From assembly GCF_014023275.1 (NCBI RefSeq), contig NZ_CP054698.1, positions 2,170,001 to 2,234,000 of the forward strand: 64,000 nt of DNA, written 5' to 3'. The notes under the pieces were generated by a model that had not been told where the DNA came from, made no database searches, and was given only the letters and a program-made list of their open reading frames with translations. Position 1 is the stretch's first letter; each line of letters begins with the position of its first letter. Source of the stretch: Nostoc edaphicum CCNP1411 (GTDB taxonomy: Bacteria > Cyanobacteriota > Cyanobacteriia > Cyanobacteriales > Nostocaceae). Of the stretch, positions 17,482-27,266 are shown one piece after another. Made by a program: the position numbers and the translations under genes.

Positions 17482-18858
17482 ATGGAAACAGCAGATGTCA
17501 TTGTCATCGGCAGTGGTCAAGGTGGCATTCCACTGGCGGCTGATTTTGCCAATGAGGGACGTAAGGTTGTCTTGTTTGAGCGGGATGCTTTAGGTGGCAG
17601 TTGCATCAACTATGGCTGCACTCCATCCAAAGCCTTCTTAGCAGCGGCTCATACAGCAGGGCGATCGCGCCAGGGCCAGAAGTTAGGCATCCACACGGAA
17701 GTTGAAGTGGATTTTCCCGCTGTCATGGAGCGAGTTCGGGGAATCCGCAGCAGCTTTAATCAGGGGATTCACAAGCGATTGGAAAGTGCGGGTGTCAAAG
17801 TCATTTGTGCCGAAGCTTCCTTTGTCGGTGAACGGACGGTCAAAGGTGGGGATGTTACCCTTCAGGCTCCTCTGGTAATCATTAACACTGGCACATCATC
17901 GCTGATTCCTGACATTCCCGGACTTGCAGGAACTCCTTACCTGACCAACCGCAATTTCTTTGACTTAAACACCTTACCAGCCCGTTTATTGGTGATTGGA
18001 GGTGGCTATATTGGCTTGGAATTGGGACAAGGACTCGCGCGTTTGGGTAGTCAGACCCACTTAATTGTCCGGGGCGATCGCGTCCTCGGACACGAAGAGG
18101 CTGATGTCAGCGAGGTCTTAGCAGAAGCATTAAAGCAGGATGGGATTAAGCTCCACTTTGGAGTTAATGTGAATCACGTCGCCCACGATAATAATGTGTT
18201 TAAGCTGACCCTAAGCAGTGGCGAACAACTCCAGGGAGAAGCGTTGCTGGTTGTGATTGGACGAAAACCAAATACAGGTGCATTAAATGCAGCGAACAGT
18301 GGAATTGAGCTAGATGATCAGGGGTTTGTCAAAATTGATGACCAGTTTCATACCACCTGTTCTGGAGTGTATGCGATCGGGGATGCTGCCAAACAGCCTG
18401 CATTTACGCATGTATCGTGGGAGGACTATCGCCGCTTAAAAGCAATTTTGTGTGGAGAAAACCGCACACGGAGCGATCGCGTCCTTGGGTATGCGGTCTA
18501 CACAGAACCCCAGGTTGGACGAGTGGGTATGACGTTGGAACAGGCTCAGAAACAAGGGATCAACGCGTGTGCTGTCACCTTACCCATGAGCCAAATTGCG
18601 CGTGCGATCGAGTGGGGGCATGACCTCGGATTTTATCGCCTGGTAATCGACAGCGACACAGACAAAATCTTGGGAGCAACCCTGGTGGGGTACGAAACTG
18701 CTGAACTGGTGCATGTATTTTTATCCCTGATGGAAGCGGGAGCAACCTGGCAGTTGTTAGAGCGATCGGTTCACATCCATCCCACCTATGGTGAAGCTTT
18801 ACCCAGCCTGGCACGGTTGCTGCTTGGAGATAATATGCCAGGGTGTCCGAATATGTGA
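17482..18858 (+). CDS. FAD-dependent pyridine nucleotide-disulfide oxidoreductase (mercuric-reductase-like)
   Basis: The 458-residue protein has the N-terminal FAD motif VIVIGSGQGGIPLA, the redox-active disulfide GGSCINYGCTPSK (Cys41, Cys46), an NAD(P)-binding GGGYIGLELGQGLARLG, the second FAD contact VYAIGDAA, and the C-terminal dimer domain with the His-Glu pair in HIHPTYGEALP. This is the class I flavoprotein disulfide reductase family (dihydrolipoamide dehydrogenase, glutathione reductase, MerA). It lacks the N-terminal HMA domain and C-terminal Cys pair of true mercuric reductases, so mercury reduction is not supported. No 2-oxoacid dehydrogenase genes are adjacent. The substrate is probably a small disulfide or quinone. 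Confidence 0.88.
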   Translation: METADVIVIGSGQGGIPLAADFANEGRKVVLFERDALGGSCINYGCTPSKAFLAAAHTAGRSRQGQKLGIHTEVEVDFPAVMERVRGIRSSFNQGIHKRLESAGVKVICAEASFVGERTVKGGDVTLQAPLVIINTGTSSLIPDIPGLAGTPYLTNRNFFDLNTLPARLLVIGGGYIGLELGQGLARLGSQTHLIVRGDRVLGHEEADVSEVLAEALKQDGIKLHFGVNVNHVAHDNNVFKLTLSSGEQLQGEALLVVIGRKPNTGALNAANSGIELDDQGFVKIDDQFHTTCSGVYAIGDAAKQPAFTHVSWEDYRRLKAILCGENRTRSDRVLGYAVYTEPQVGRVGMTLEQAQKQGINACAVTLPMSQIARAIEWGHDLGFYRLVIDSDTDKILGATLVGYETAELVHVFLSLMEAGATWQLLERSVHIHPTYGEALPSLARLLLGDNMPGCPNM

Positions 18859-19344
18859 AGATGTTATGCACTAAAATCTAAGAAAAGATACAGCCCTTGC
18901 TCTGACTGGTTCCCAGCTTCCAGGCTAGGAACCCATTCTGGAAGGGCTGCCGCCTCCAGTAGCTTGAATTGAGGCAGAGCAAAGTGAACTACTGGCAACA
19001 GCAATTCCCACAATACCTATAGTAGAAGTTACGCCTGTAGAATTCATCTTGTGGGAAATCTGGTTGCTAATTGTTGGGATTTCACTGCTGCGAGTACCTC
19101 AAAAACGACTGGTTATTTGTAGCCACCTGAAATGCTAATTGCTCAAATCGTTTTTGTACTACTAATGTAGTTTTTAGTAGTCATTTGTCCTAGATGATAT
19201 CAATGAGTATATGTTTATTATCTTTTGTATTGCTATATACGTAGTAAAGGCACATACTTATGTGCCCTTACTACATATCACATCCAAATAAACAATACAC
19301 ATCAATCACATCTTCTTTTTAGAAGCTTACTTACGCATATAGAT
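18859..19344. repeat. Spacer with a TTCCCAGC-type palindrome
   Basis: This region lies between convergent genes. It contains one palindrome of the GGTTCCCAGCTTCCAGGCTAGGAACC type (about 18907-18932) followed by CTGCCGCCTCCAGT, which also follows related copies elsewhere in the window. The remainder is AT-rich, without a convincing gene. Confidence 0.6.
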
Positions 19345-19971
19345 TTAGCGTAGAAAGCTACTAACCAACCACAAGAATATAAACGTCAGTACAGTAGAGA
19401 ACTGATTCGATGACAGATTGAGAAATGGTATTTGTGGTAAGAGCCACATAGCAAAGAGTCCCCCAGCGATTAAGCCAATAATTAAACTGACCAGGGTGAA
19501 CAAAACTGCTCGGCCAAACTTACCTTCCTTGCGATTGAGAAAATAAATACTCGTTCCTACCCCAACCACCAATGCCAACTGCAAAACCTGATCGCCTCCC
19601 TCTGGATAAAACAGGCTAATAGAACTTAAACCAAGAAACCAAGCTCCTGGTAAGAATATATCCGCAGGCGTTGGTTGATCCAGCATCCGTTGCAGCCATG
19701 CAGGTGACTGCTCACGAGGCGTTGGACTTTCTTTAGGAGGCGATTGCACTCGCAACTCTGGGAACCGAATGCGTTCAGGGACTTTAATTTTACCTTCCTG
19801 GCGCATCCGTAAGCGATCCATTAAAATCGCATCGTAAGCCGCTTCAATTACTTCTAAATGCTTGGCATCGCCACTATGTTGCTCGAATAGGCGATTACGA
19901 GCATCCTGAATCTCATCGAAGCTAGCCTCTTCTGATACCCCAAGTTTTTCGTAGGGATTTTGATCGCTCAT
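19345..19971 (-). CDS. CPP1-like J-domain membrane protein
   Basis: The 208-residue protein starts with a degenerate J-like domain (NPYEKLGVSEEASFDEIQDA, then VIEAAYDAILMDRLRMRQEGKI) that lacks the HPD tripeptide of true DnaJ proteins. Three or four membrane helices occupy about residues 105-208. This matches the CPP1 family (chaperone-like protein of protochlorophyllide oxidoreductase, conserved in cyanobacteria and plastids). In plants it stabilises POR at the thylakoid/envelope membrane. In cyanobacteria a holdase role at the thylakoid is inferred. The gene stands alone, with long spacers on both sides. Confidence 0.88.
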   Translation of the reverse strand: MSDQNPYEKLGVSEEASFDEIQDARNRLFEQHSGDAKHLEVIEAAYDAILMDRLRMRQEGKIKVPERIRFPELRVQSPPKESPTPREQSPAWLQRMLDQPTPADIFLPGAWFLGLSSISLFYPEGGDQVLQLALVVGVGTSIYFLNRKEGKFGRAVLFTLVSLIIGLIAGGLFAMWLLPQIPFLNLSSNQFSTVLTFIFLWLVSSFLR

Positions 19972-20612
19972 GGGAGTTTGTTACTTCAGCCTCAGTCAGC
20001 GGCAGTTTTTTGTCGAAGAAAAAACAGCTTTAGGTTTTATTTTGATCGAAATTAAAATCTCAACCTATTTTATTCCCTACCAGGATAGTAGCACGGGTTA
20101 GTTTGATCGACTTTGTAATTTCAACCATAGTCACTTTAACATATCGCTATAACTCCGTGTATACCCTCATGTCGTTGCTTAGTTCTGGCTCTAATCTAGA
20201 ATTTGAACGGAGAGTACCTAAAAATGCAGAGTTTTTATGAAAAAATCAACTTTACTGTTTCAAATTTGGCAACTTACTGTGCCTTAATCGAATTTTTTTA
20301 ATTATACTGAATAATCGCTTGTGGTATATATCCGCATATCGATTTAAAATTGAAACGTTTTAAGTTACCACCTAACTCAGATCAAGAAGGTGTCTTGGTA
20401 TTAAGAACTGTTGCGGCTAAAGTCAGAGCGCTCATACACTGTGGCTAACAGAAGTTTCGCGTTCTCATTGCCCACAATCCTGATTAGAGTATTTATTTTT
20501 CAATAGTCAGGATTCTTATACCGGAGCCATGTAGATTCTTAGTTAGTACCAAAGTGGCAACTGCGTTTTTACGCAACCCTCTTGTTAATCTTACGAATTT
20601 TTGTGCAAAGTA
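19972..20612. other. Divergent intergenic region, no gene seen
   Basis: About 640 AT-rich bases lie between the divergent CPP1-like gene and the response regulator gene. I found no credible small open frame, hairpin or tandem repeat. It presumably holds both promoters. Confidence 0.5.
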
Positions 20613-21338
20613 ATGGTCATGGCTCCTGCCAAGATTCTTGTAGTTGACGACGACCCTGCGGTTCGGAATTTAATCCAACGCTTTTTGATTAAACAGAACT
20701 ATCAGGTGGAGGCTGCCGAAGATGGAAAGACAGCCTTAACTCTATTTGAGCAATTTAACCCAGATTTGGTGATTCTAGATGTGAATCTACCAGATGTAAC
20801 TGGGTTTAACCTCTGCCAAGAGATGCAAAGTCGTAATGGTGTTTTTGTTCTGATGTTGACTAGCCGTGCTGACGAAGCTGACAAAATTCGCGGCTTTGCT
20901 AAAGGTGCTGACGACTATCTCACCAAGCCTTTTGGGCTAGGAGAGCTAGAAGTCAGAGTTGGAGCTATTTTGAGGCGTCAGCGAGTGATAACTACGGCCG
21001 AGCAAAAACGCTTGGTATTTGAAAAACTGATGATTGATCCAGTGCGACGGGAGGTAGCACTTAATAACCAAGCAGTACCCTTAACTGCTTTGGAATTTGA
21101 CTTGTTGCATTTTTTAGCCAGTCATCCAGGTCGAGTTTGGCGGCGGGCAGAACTAATCCAAGAGGTATGGGATTATGAGTATGTCGGCGACCAGCGGGTT
21201 GTAGATGTCCATATCGGTCAAATTCGCAAGAAGATTGAAATTGATGCTAGTCAGCCAGCATTAATTCAAACTGTACGTGGCGTAGGGTATAAGTTTGAAT
21301 CTCCTGCTCATCCCCAGCACTTGGAAGCGAAGTCTTGA
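20613..21338 (+). CDS. OmpR-family DNA-binding response regulator (orphan)
   Basis: The receiver domain begins KILVVDDDPAVRNL, has phospho-acceptor Asp56 in LVILDVNLP, Thr/Ser in VLMLTSRAD and Lys in YLTKPFG. A winged-helix domain follows (VALNNQAVPLTALEFDLLHF to IQTVRGVGYKFE). The 241-residue length is normal. The start is ATG 20613 or 20619; the frame also opens at TTG 20601. No histidine kinase gene is adjacent, so this is an orphan regulator. Its receiver is complete, unlike degenerate NblR-type receivers. The gene ends inside an inverted repeat that looks like a terminator. Confidence 0.92.
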   Translation: MVMAPAKILVVDDDPAVRNLIQRFLIKQNYQVEAAEDGKTALTLFEQFNPDLVILDVNLPDVTGFNLCQEMQSRNGVFVLMLTSRADEADKIRGFAKGADDYLTKPFGLGELEVRVGAILRRQRVITTAEQKRLVFEKLMIDPVRREVALNNQAVPLTALEFDLLHFLASHPGRVWRRAELIQEVWDYEYVGDQRVVDVHIGQIRKKIEIDASQPALIQTVRGVGYKFESPAHPQHLEAKS

Positions 21339-21378
21339 GTTTACAGTCTAGAGTTTTTTAACTCTTGACTGTAAACTC
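21337..21378 (+). terminator. Inverted repeat at end of response regulator gene
   Basis: GAGTTTACAGTC-TAGAGTT/AACTCTTGACTGTAAACTC forms a stem of about 18 pairs with a short T-rich loop, starting at the stop codon. It is likely to terminate or protect the transcript. There is no long U tract after it, so it may be a 3' stabiliser rather than an intrinsic terminator. Confidence 0.6.
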
Positions 21379-21769
21379 TTGGGGGAACTGTTATTGAATT
21401 TCTTTAGCTTTAGTAAAAAGATAAATTTAGACAATCAATCAAAATAGGTAGATATTTCTCAAATACAGACCAGGTAGTTATTTAACTCATCCCCCGGCTT
21501 CAAGCCGGGGGATTTCGAGTCATTGGTCATTGGTTATTAGCACCAATGACTAATAACTAATGACTAAATCGGCGGGCGGCTATCCCTCTCACCCCTCGTT
21601 CGCTTCGCGCAGCGTCTCGTAGAGAAGGTATGGGATTCCCGCCGATTTTCGTTGAATTATTGCCCCCTAGATGGGGCGATCGCTTTGGCTTAAAATCCGA
21701 TAAATGGGGCACGTGTAAGCTATGCCCCATTAACAGCATGAGCTAGAATAACGCCCTTCATACCAGTAC
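21379..21769. repeat. Spacer with several hairpins and short tandem repeats
   Basis: The spacer between convergent genes contains a GC hairpin CCCCCGGCTT-CAAGCCGGGGG (21491-21511), a CATTGGT/ACCAATG inverted heptamer tract (about 21519-21565), a CGTCTCGTAGAGAAG interspersed repeat (21612-21627), and a perfect 9-bp hairpin AATGGGGCA...TGCCCCATT (21703-21731). The last could end transcription of the DUF2811 gene. An open frame here on the minus strand is made of repeat sequence and is not called. Confidence 0.6.
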
Positions 21770-22024
21770 CTATGGGGTGTCTAGTAAATTAGCTGTTGCT
21801 GGTGAATCGATGCAGGGTATTTCTACTGACGAGTGGTGAAACAAAGTTTCTAAGTAGACTCGCGCAGCACGGCGATCGCTATCTCCATTTTGGAGCAAAA
21901 ACAATGATAGCGCCGCCGTCAATACTCTGTTTTCATCCCAATCAGGATGGGTTTCTAAGTAGTTTTTTAAGGATTCGTGGAGTGTTTCGGGAATTTCTGT
22001 AAAGATGCTAACCGTTGCTTTCAT
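21770..22024 (-). CDS. DUF2811 small cyanobacterial protein
   Basis: The 84-residue protein matches the DUF2811 family of cyanobacteria: it starts MKATVSIFTEIPETLHESL, then NYLETHPDWDENRVLTAALSLF, which resembles a short ribbon-helix-helix-like N-terminal strand followed by two helices. Family function is unknown; the strand-helix-helix form would suit a small DNA-binding or adaptor protein, which is my inference. A strong GAGGAAA ribosome-binding site (about 22030-22037 on the minus strand) supports the start. Confidence 0.8.
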   Translation of the reverse strand: MKATVSIFTEIPETLHESLKNYLETHPDWDENRVLTAALSLFLLQNGDSDRRAARVYLETLFHHSSVEIPCIDSPATANLLDTP

Positions 22025-22497
22025 GAGATTTTCCTCCTATGAGGATAATCAAGAGGGACAAGTTGCTTGCGGTGAAACGGCAATTAGGCCACCTCACACG
22101 CTCTTTCGCTAGCCGACAATCTACGCTTGCATCTAACGGTAATATATTTTACACATTTGATGCTGACGGTTGAACGGATTACAAAAGCAAGCCGAATCAT
22201 TGTGCGCCAAGAGGGGGTGGGTTTGTCAATGCTGCGAAATGTTAAAAACGATTGTATAAAAAATAAATACGAACGAAACAATCAGGCTTTAAGCCTATTT
22301 TTTGTTACTTTGCTTTACAAAAACTCAGTCCTTGAAGTTCCTTGCTGCTGTTAATTAACAATCCCCAGTCAGACGGCAAGAAGCTTATTGGCTCGTATAG
22401 CACCTGTGGAAAACTGTTAAAATCCCTGTGGAAACCCTGTGGAATCAGTGAGGAAAATTGTAGCCAATGATAAGAATTACAAAAATGTCACGAAGCT
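22025..22497. other. Divergent spacer, only weak open frames
   Basis: Two overlapping frames of 65 and 75 codons on opposite strands are present (22084-22281 and 22127-22354), but neither has a ribosome-binding site or recognisable protein character. A direct repeat CCTGTGGAAA occurs at about 22403 and 22422. Promoters for the DUF2811 gene and the MFS gene must lie here. Confidence 0.45.
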
Positions 22498-23772
22498 ATG
22501 ACATTTAAACTCATGAAATTAGCTTCTCAATCTCAGTTGTCATCGTGGCTACCTTCGATACATCCCCAGGTATGGATTTTCGCAATTGGTAGATTTCTCT
22601 CGGAAGTTGGCACCGGCTGTACCCTGTTTTACGCCCCCATCTTTTTTGTCAATCAACTTGGTTTATCCGCAACCAGTGTGGGGGTAGCCTTGGGTAGCGC
22701 ATCGATTTCCGGCGTTGTAGGGCGGATTGCGGGTGGTTCTTTGGCTGATTCTGGATACTGGGGACGCCGCCGCACTTTATTGCTAGCGACGGCGATTTCA
22801 GCAATTGCTTCTCTCGTTTTAGCTACAACCAATAATTTCACTTCTTTGGTAATCGGTAGCTTGATTAGCGGTTTAGGTATAGGTTTCTATTGGCCGGCGG
22901 CTGAAGCTGTGGTTGCTGACGCCAGCCAAATTGACAATCGTCGGGAAACTTTTGCGATCGCTCGACTAGCTGATAATCTGGGGTTAGCGATCGGAATTGT
23001 GCTTGCTGGGTTTTTGATCGCGATCATTGGGAGTTATCGATGGCTATTTTTCATTGATGCCATCTCTTTTCTGGTATTTTTTGGTGTTGTCTATGTAGGA
23101 ATTATTGAAACGGAACAACAGCAAATAAAGGAATCTGAAAAGACAGAACATTTTGCTTCTTGGATGGCAGTATTAAGCGATCGCCGTTTCCTAGTCTACA
23201 TAGCAGTTAATATATTTTTTACAATCTATATTTCTCAAATCCACAGCACCCTCCCGCTTTACTTCAAAAACTTTGTCCTTGTCGAAAGTACTGCCACGGG
23301 ATTTACTGAAACTACCATTAGCGGACTATTTGCTTGGCATCTGGTGTTCGCCATCGTTTGTCAGTTACCTGTCACCAGCATCTTAAAACGCTGCTCTCAT
23401 ACACTCGCACTCACTGTTTCTGCCATTTTCTGGGCAATTGGTTTTGGACTGATTTGGGTAAGCGGTACAGCCACATCTCATCATCTGGTTTGGGTAATTT
23501 TGGCATTAGGAGTATTTGCTGTAGCGATTGTCTCCTATACTCCATCTTCTGCTTCTTTAGTGACTGATTTAGCCCCGGAAAATCAGCGCGGCGTCTATTT
23601 CTCCATTAATGCTTTGTGCTGGGCTGTTGGCTCTTTTATTGGTCATCCCTTGGGTGGATGGGCATTAGATCAACCACAAATTATTACTAATGGTTACTGG
23701 CTAGGCTTCATCTTGAGTGTAGCGATCGCTGTGGTAATTTTACAGTACCTCAATCGAATTTTGGCTGATTAA
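22498..23772 (+). CDS. Major facilitator superfamily transporter
   Basis: The 424-residue protein has twelve predicted membrane helices in two sets of six, separated by a charged loop (ETEQQQIKESEKTEH, about residue 205). The A-like motif between helices 2 and 3 reads GGSLADSGYWGRRRTLL, typical of drug/metabolite exporters of the MFS, and the cytoplasmic repeat in the second half is PENQRGVYFS. It is likely a proton-coupled exporter. The substrate cannot be inferred. It is 143 bases before the kinase-like gene on the same strand. Confidence 0.88.
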   Translation: MTFKLMKLASQSQLSSWLPSIHPQVWIFAIGRFLSEVGTGCTLFYAPIFFVNQLGLSATSVGVALGSASISGVVGRIAGGSLADSGYWGRRRTLLLATAISAIASLVLATTNNFTSLVIGSLISGLGIGFYWPAAEAVVADASQIDNRRETFAIARLADNLGLAIGIVLAGFLIAIIGSYRWLFFIDAISFLVFFGVVYVGIIETEQQQIKESEKTEHFASWMAVLSDRRFLVYIAVNIFFTIYISQIHSTLPLYFKNFVLVESTATGFTETTISGLFAWHLVFAIVCQLPVTSILKRCSHTLALTVSAIFWAIGFGLIWVSGTATSHHLVWVILALGVFAVAIVSYTPSSASLVTDLAPENQRGVYFSINALCWAVGSFIGHPLGGWALDQPQIITNGYWLGFILSVAIAVVILQYLNRILAD

Positions 23773-23915
23773 TCACCAAAATGTTACTATGCTTATGTTT
23801 AGCAATTTTTAGGGAGTGAAATCACAGTGGTACGTTGATACAACAAACAGCCAAATCATTATAAGTCGCTGCGATCGGCTAAAAGTCCGATAAATTTTGA
23901 TTTTTGTTTGTTGTG

Positions 23916-24827
23916 ATGGTGTCAGGATTTACTGTGAACATTCCTTCCTCGTATCTCGAAAAAATTCGTGCTGTCTATCCCAATATCTCTCTTGACCATC
24001 TTGACTTTAATCAAGATGGAATGGTTAACGATGTGGTGATTGTTAATCACGAACTAGTATGTCGCTTTGCCAAAGATGACTGGGGAAAACAGGTACTTTC
24101 CCATGAAGCTAAGGTGTTGGAAGTGGTGCAAAAGTATGTTGAACTGCGAGTTCCACACTTTGAACACCTGGAAGAAGGCTTTGCTTGCTACAGATTTATT
24201 AAAGGTGAACCGCTATCTCGTAACACATTGCTGAAGCTGAGTGAAGCATCACAACTGCATATCATCGCCCAACTAGCCAGATTTCATCAGCAATTGCACA
24301 GCATCCCCTATGAAGTTTTAGTTAATGCTGGAGTATCTTCATCTGATGCAGAACGTTCGCGTGAAGATTGGTTGCAATTGTATGAGCAAGTTCAGGAAAC
24401 TCTCTTTCCTCACTTGTGGCGTCATCAGCAAACTTGGATACATGAACATTTTGCGCCCGTAATTACAGGTGAACTTGACCTCAACTACACACGCGTACTG
24501 ATAGATGGCGACAAGCCAGTGTATCACATTCTATTTGACCCGATTTCAGAAAGCATCAGCGGTCTAATTGATTTTGGTACGGCTGGGTTGGGAGATGCAG
24601 CTTGTGATATTGCAGTGCAACTCGGTAATTACGGAGAAAGTATTGTGCGGCGTATGGAAAGCGACTATCCAATGTTACCAGATGTCATCGACCGGGCGCG
24701 TTTCTGGGTGGGGACACTTGAACTTCAGTGGGCTTTGGCTGGAGTGAAGTTTAACCATATCTCATTGTCATTGGCACATATTGGTTTAGCCAGAGAGGTT
24801 CAACCTTTAGGTACACGCTTAAGTTAA
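23916..24827 (+). CDS. APH-like phosphotransferase with altered catalytic loop
   Basis: The roughly 303-residue protein is of the aminoglycoside/choline kinase type. The N-lobe includes VNDVVIVNHELVCRFAKDDW and an EAKVLEVVQKY helix. The C-lobe has the Mg-binding Asp in GLIDFGTAGLGDAACDIA. The catalytic loop, which in the family reads H-G-D-x5-N, is here LIDGDKPVYHILFD. The Asp is kept, but the first His is replaced by Asp and the Asn is replaced by His. It may be a kinase with a modified metal site or a non-catalytic relative. Start ATG 23916 is chosen over an upstream TTG. An antibiotic-resistance role is not supported. Confidence 0.75.
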   Translation: MVSGFTVNIPSSYLEKIRAVYPNISLDHLDFNQDGMVNDVVIVNHELVCRFAKDDWGKQVLSHEAKVLEVVQKYVELRVPHFEHLEEGFACYRFIKGEPLSRNTLLKLSEASQLHIIAQLARFHQQLHSIPYEVLVNAGVSSSDAERSREDWLQLYEQVQETLFPHLWRHQQTWIHEHFAPVITGELDLNYTRVLIDGDKPVYHILFDPISESISGLIDFGTAGLGDAACDIAVQLGNYGESIVRRMESDYPMLPDVIDRARFWVGTLELQWALAGVKFNHISLSLAHIGLAREVQPLGTRLS

Positions 24828-24942
24828 CCTGCCATAGCCAATAATAAATGGCACGCTTGTTTAATTCTAGAGACTGTCAAAGTTGGGGAAAAAGTTTTTA
24901 TCTACACATTCCCCGACTCGCTCATTCATTTGCTTATATTCT

Positions 24943-25593
24943 TTATTGACGACGTTCTTGCAACTTGCGATACACCGATTTTAAATCAACTTGATGGTGA
25001 GCTAGGGCAACCAAAGTATGATATAGCAAATCAGCCACTTCGCCTGCGATCGCATCTGCTTCATCATCTTTAAAGGCCATTACCACCTCAGCGGTTTCCT
25101 CACCAATCTTTTTCAAAATTTTGTTATCACCACCTGCAAATAGTTTACAGGTATAAGAACTTTCAGTCGGATGATCGCGGCGATCGCATATTATTTGAAA
25201 CAATTGCGACAATGTATCCCCTGGTGGTGCAGCAATTTTCCCTTCTATTTGGTGGAAACAACTGCGCTCTCCAGTGTGACAGGCAATGTCTCCTAATTGC
25301 TCTACCCCAATGAGCAACGCATCACTATCACAGTCATAACGGATACTCTGCACCTTTTGAAGATGCCCGGAAGTCGCCCCCTTGTGCCACAACTCTTGCC
25401 GGGAACGGCTCCAAAACCAAGTTTCTTCAGTTTCCAAAGTCTTTTGTAACGACTCCTGATTCATCCACGCCATCATCAAGACAGTACCATCGAGATAGTC
25501 TTGGACAATTGCAGGCACCAGACCCCGTTCATCGTAGCGAATTTTCTCAACAGGGATAGTGTAATGCAGTGAGCGCAAATCGTTAGAAGACAT
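24943..25593 (-). CDS. hisIE: Bifunctional phosphoribosyl-AMP cyclohydrolase/phosphoribosyl-ATP pyrophosphatase
   Basis: The protein of 216 residues catalyses steps 2 and 3 of histidine biosynthesis in the cytoplasm. The N-terminal HisI domain has [12 protein letters not shown], the Zn/Mg-binding YDCDSDALL and the Cys pair in [11 protein letters not shown]. The C-terminal HisE domain has [28 protein letters not shown] (metal-binding Glu) and [11 protein letters not shown]. The length is normal for the fused HisIE. No other his genes are adjacent, as is usual in cyanobacteria, where the pathway genes are scattered. Confidence 0.95.
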   Translation of the reverse strand: MSSNDLRSLHYTIPVEKIRYDERGLVPAIVQDYLDGTVLMMAWMNQESLQKTLETEETWFWSRSRQELWHKGATSGHLQKVQSIRYDCDSDALLIGVEQLGDIACHTGERSCFHQIEGKIAAPPGDTLSQLFQIICDRRDHPTESSYTCKLFAGGDNKILKKIGEETAEVVMAFKDDEADAIAGEVADLLYHTLVALAHHQVDLKSVYRKLQERRQ

Positions 25594-25765
25594 ACCAGCT
25601 AGTTTGTTCTAATGAGAATAACTTATGGATTCACGATACCATTCAGAATAGGTCAACTGGTATGTTTTTTTAATTGAACTATATTATCTAGCTGTGACAC
25701 ACTCTTAGACTGATGCAATCATAAAGGCTGCCAAAAATCCTGATTATGCCTTAAATCTTGAAGAA

Positions 25766-25826
25766 GAATTCAGGAGTCAGAATGAGCGTCTTCATTCTGA
25801 ATTCTGGCTCCTGACTCCTGAATTCT
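25766..25826. repeat. GAATTCAGGAGTCAGAAT inverted repeat
   Basis: GAATTCAGGAGTCAGAAT (from 25766) is followed by TTCATTCTGAATTCTGGCTCCTGACTCC-type sequence ending at about 25826, giving a large hairpin. The same family is present at about 13954-14190. It lies between divergently transcribed hisIE and hemL, so it sits in a promoter spacer. Confidence 0.7.
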
Positions 25827-25967
25827 GTTTCCGTCAAGTCTTCATTCGACTTGCATAACATATTGTTATTTTTATGGTTCAGCTAATTTTATAGGATAGA
25901 AATTCTAAGCACTGTTTGACCCTATCCTAAGATAGAGCTTTTTATTGCCCACTGTTAGGAGAGAACT

Positions 25968-27266
25968 TTGGTAAATACCACAATTAAAACAACAAAATCA
26001 CAAGAAGTCTTCGCCGCCGCTCAAAACCTGATGCCAGGAGGAGTCAGTTCTCCTGTTCGTGCCTTTAAATCTGTGGGTGGACAACCCATTGTATTTGATC
26101 GTGTTAAAGGTGCATATATTTGGGATATAGATGGCAACCAATACATAGACTATGTAGGCACCTGGGGGCCAGCTATTTGTGGTCATGCTCATCCAGAAGT
26201 CATTGCAGCATTGCATGAAGCTTTAGAAAAAGGCACCAGTTTCGGCGCTCCCTCAGTCCTCGAAAATGTTTTGGCAGAAATGGTTATCGATGCCGTTCCT
26301 AGCATCGAAATGGTTAGATTTGTCAATTCGGGAACTGAAGCCTGTATGGGAGTTTTGCGGTTAATGCGGGCTTTTACAAAACGGGAGAAAATCATCAAGT
26401 TTGAAGGTTGCTACCACGGACACGCCGATGCGTTTCTAGTGAAGGCGGGTTCTGGTGTTGCCACACTTGGCTTGCCAGACTCACCGGGAGTACCTAAATC
26501 GGCAACTAGCACTACTCTAACCGCGCCTTTCAATGACCTAGAATCCGTCAAAGCCTTGTTTGAAGAAAACCGCGACGAGATTGCTGGCGTCATTCTTGAG
26601 CCAGTCGTCGGCAATGCTGGGTTTATTGCGCCTGATGCTGGGTTCCTAGAAGGATTACGGGAACTGACGCACGAGTATGGAGCATTATTAGTATTTGACG
26701 AAGTGATGACCGGATTCCGCATTGCTTACGGTGGCGCTCAGGAAAAATTTGGTGTCACACCCGATTTAACCACCTTGGGTAAGGTGATTGGTGGTGGTTT
26801 GCCAGTGGGAGCTTATGGTGGTCGTCGAGATATCATGTCAATGGTTGCCCCCGCAGGTCCCGTATATCAAGCTGGGACACTTTCTGGTAATCCTTTGGCG
26901 ATGACTGCTGGTATTAAGACTTTAGAATTGCTGCAAAAGCCAGGTACTTATGAGTATCTTGACCGGATTACTAAAAAGCTAGCAGATGGTTTGTTGCAAA
27001 TCGCTAAAGAGACTGGTCATGCAGTTTGTGGTGGTCAAATCAGCGCGATGTTTGGCTTATTCTTTACCTCTGGCCCAGTTCATAACTACGAAGATGCGAA
27101 AAAGTCTGATACAGCAAAATTTGGACGCTTTCATCGGGGTATGTTAGAGCATGGTATTTACTTAGCACCTTCTCAATTTGAAGCTGGGTTTACATCTTTT
27201 GCTCACACCGAAGAGGATATTGATCAGACTTTAGCAGTAGCAAGGGATGTAATGTCTAGCCTGTGA
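25968..27266 (+). CDS. hemL: Glutamate-1-semialdehyde 2,1-aminomutase
   Basis: HemL converts glutamate-1-semialdehyde to 5-aminolevulinate for tetrapyrrole (chlorophyll, haem, bilin) synthesis. The 432-residue protein has [19 protein letters not shown] at the start, the PLP-phosphate-binding [19 protein letters not shown] (Asp contacting the pyridine N), and the PLP lysine in [11 protein letters not shown] (Lys272). The translation start is TTG 25968, preceded 6-7 bases upstream by TAGGAGAG; no in-frame ATG lies near the conserved N-terminus. Length and motifs are normal. Confidence 0.96.
   Translation: MVNTTIKTTKSQEVFAAAQNLMPGGVSSPVRAFKSVGGQPIVFDRVKGAYIWDIDGNQYIDYVGTWGPAICGHAHPEVIAALHEALEKGTSFGAPSVLENVLAEMVIDAVPSIEMVRFVNSGTEACMGVLRLMRAFTKREKIIKFEGCYHGHADAFLVKAGSGVATLGLPDSPGVPKSATSTTLTAPFNDLESVKALFEENRDEIAGVILEPVVGNAGFIAPDAGFLEGLRELTHEYGALLVFDEVMTGFRIAYGGAQEKFGVTPDLTTLGKVIGGGLPVGAYGGRRDIMSMVAPAGPVYQAGTLSGNPLAMTAGIKTLELLQKPGTYEYLDRITKKLADGLLQIAKETGHAVCGGQISAMFGLFFTSGPVHNYEDAKKSDTAKFGRFHRGMLEHGIYLAPSQFEAGFTSFAHTEEDIDQTLAVARDVMSSL

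Noticed and set aside
17482..18858. True mercuric reductase and mercury-resistance operon
   Set aside because: There is no HMA domain, no C-terminal Cys pair, and no merR/merT/merP genes.
22084..22354. Two small frames on opposite strands upstream of the MFS gene
   Set aside because: They overlap each other, lack ribosome-binding sites and show no family likeness.
23916..24827. Aminoglycoside resistance gene
   Set aside because: The catalytic loop is altered and there is no mobile resistance context; only superfamily similarity is supported.
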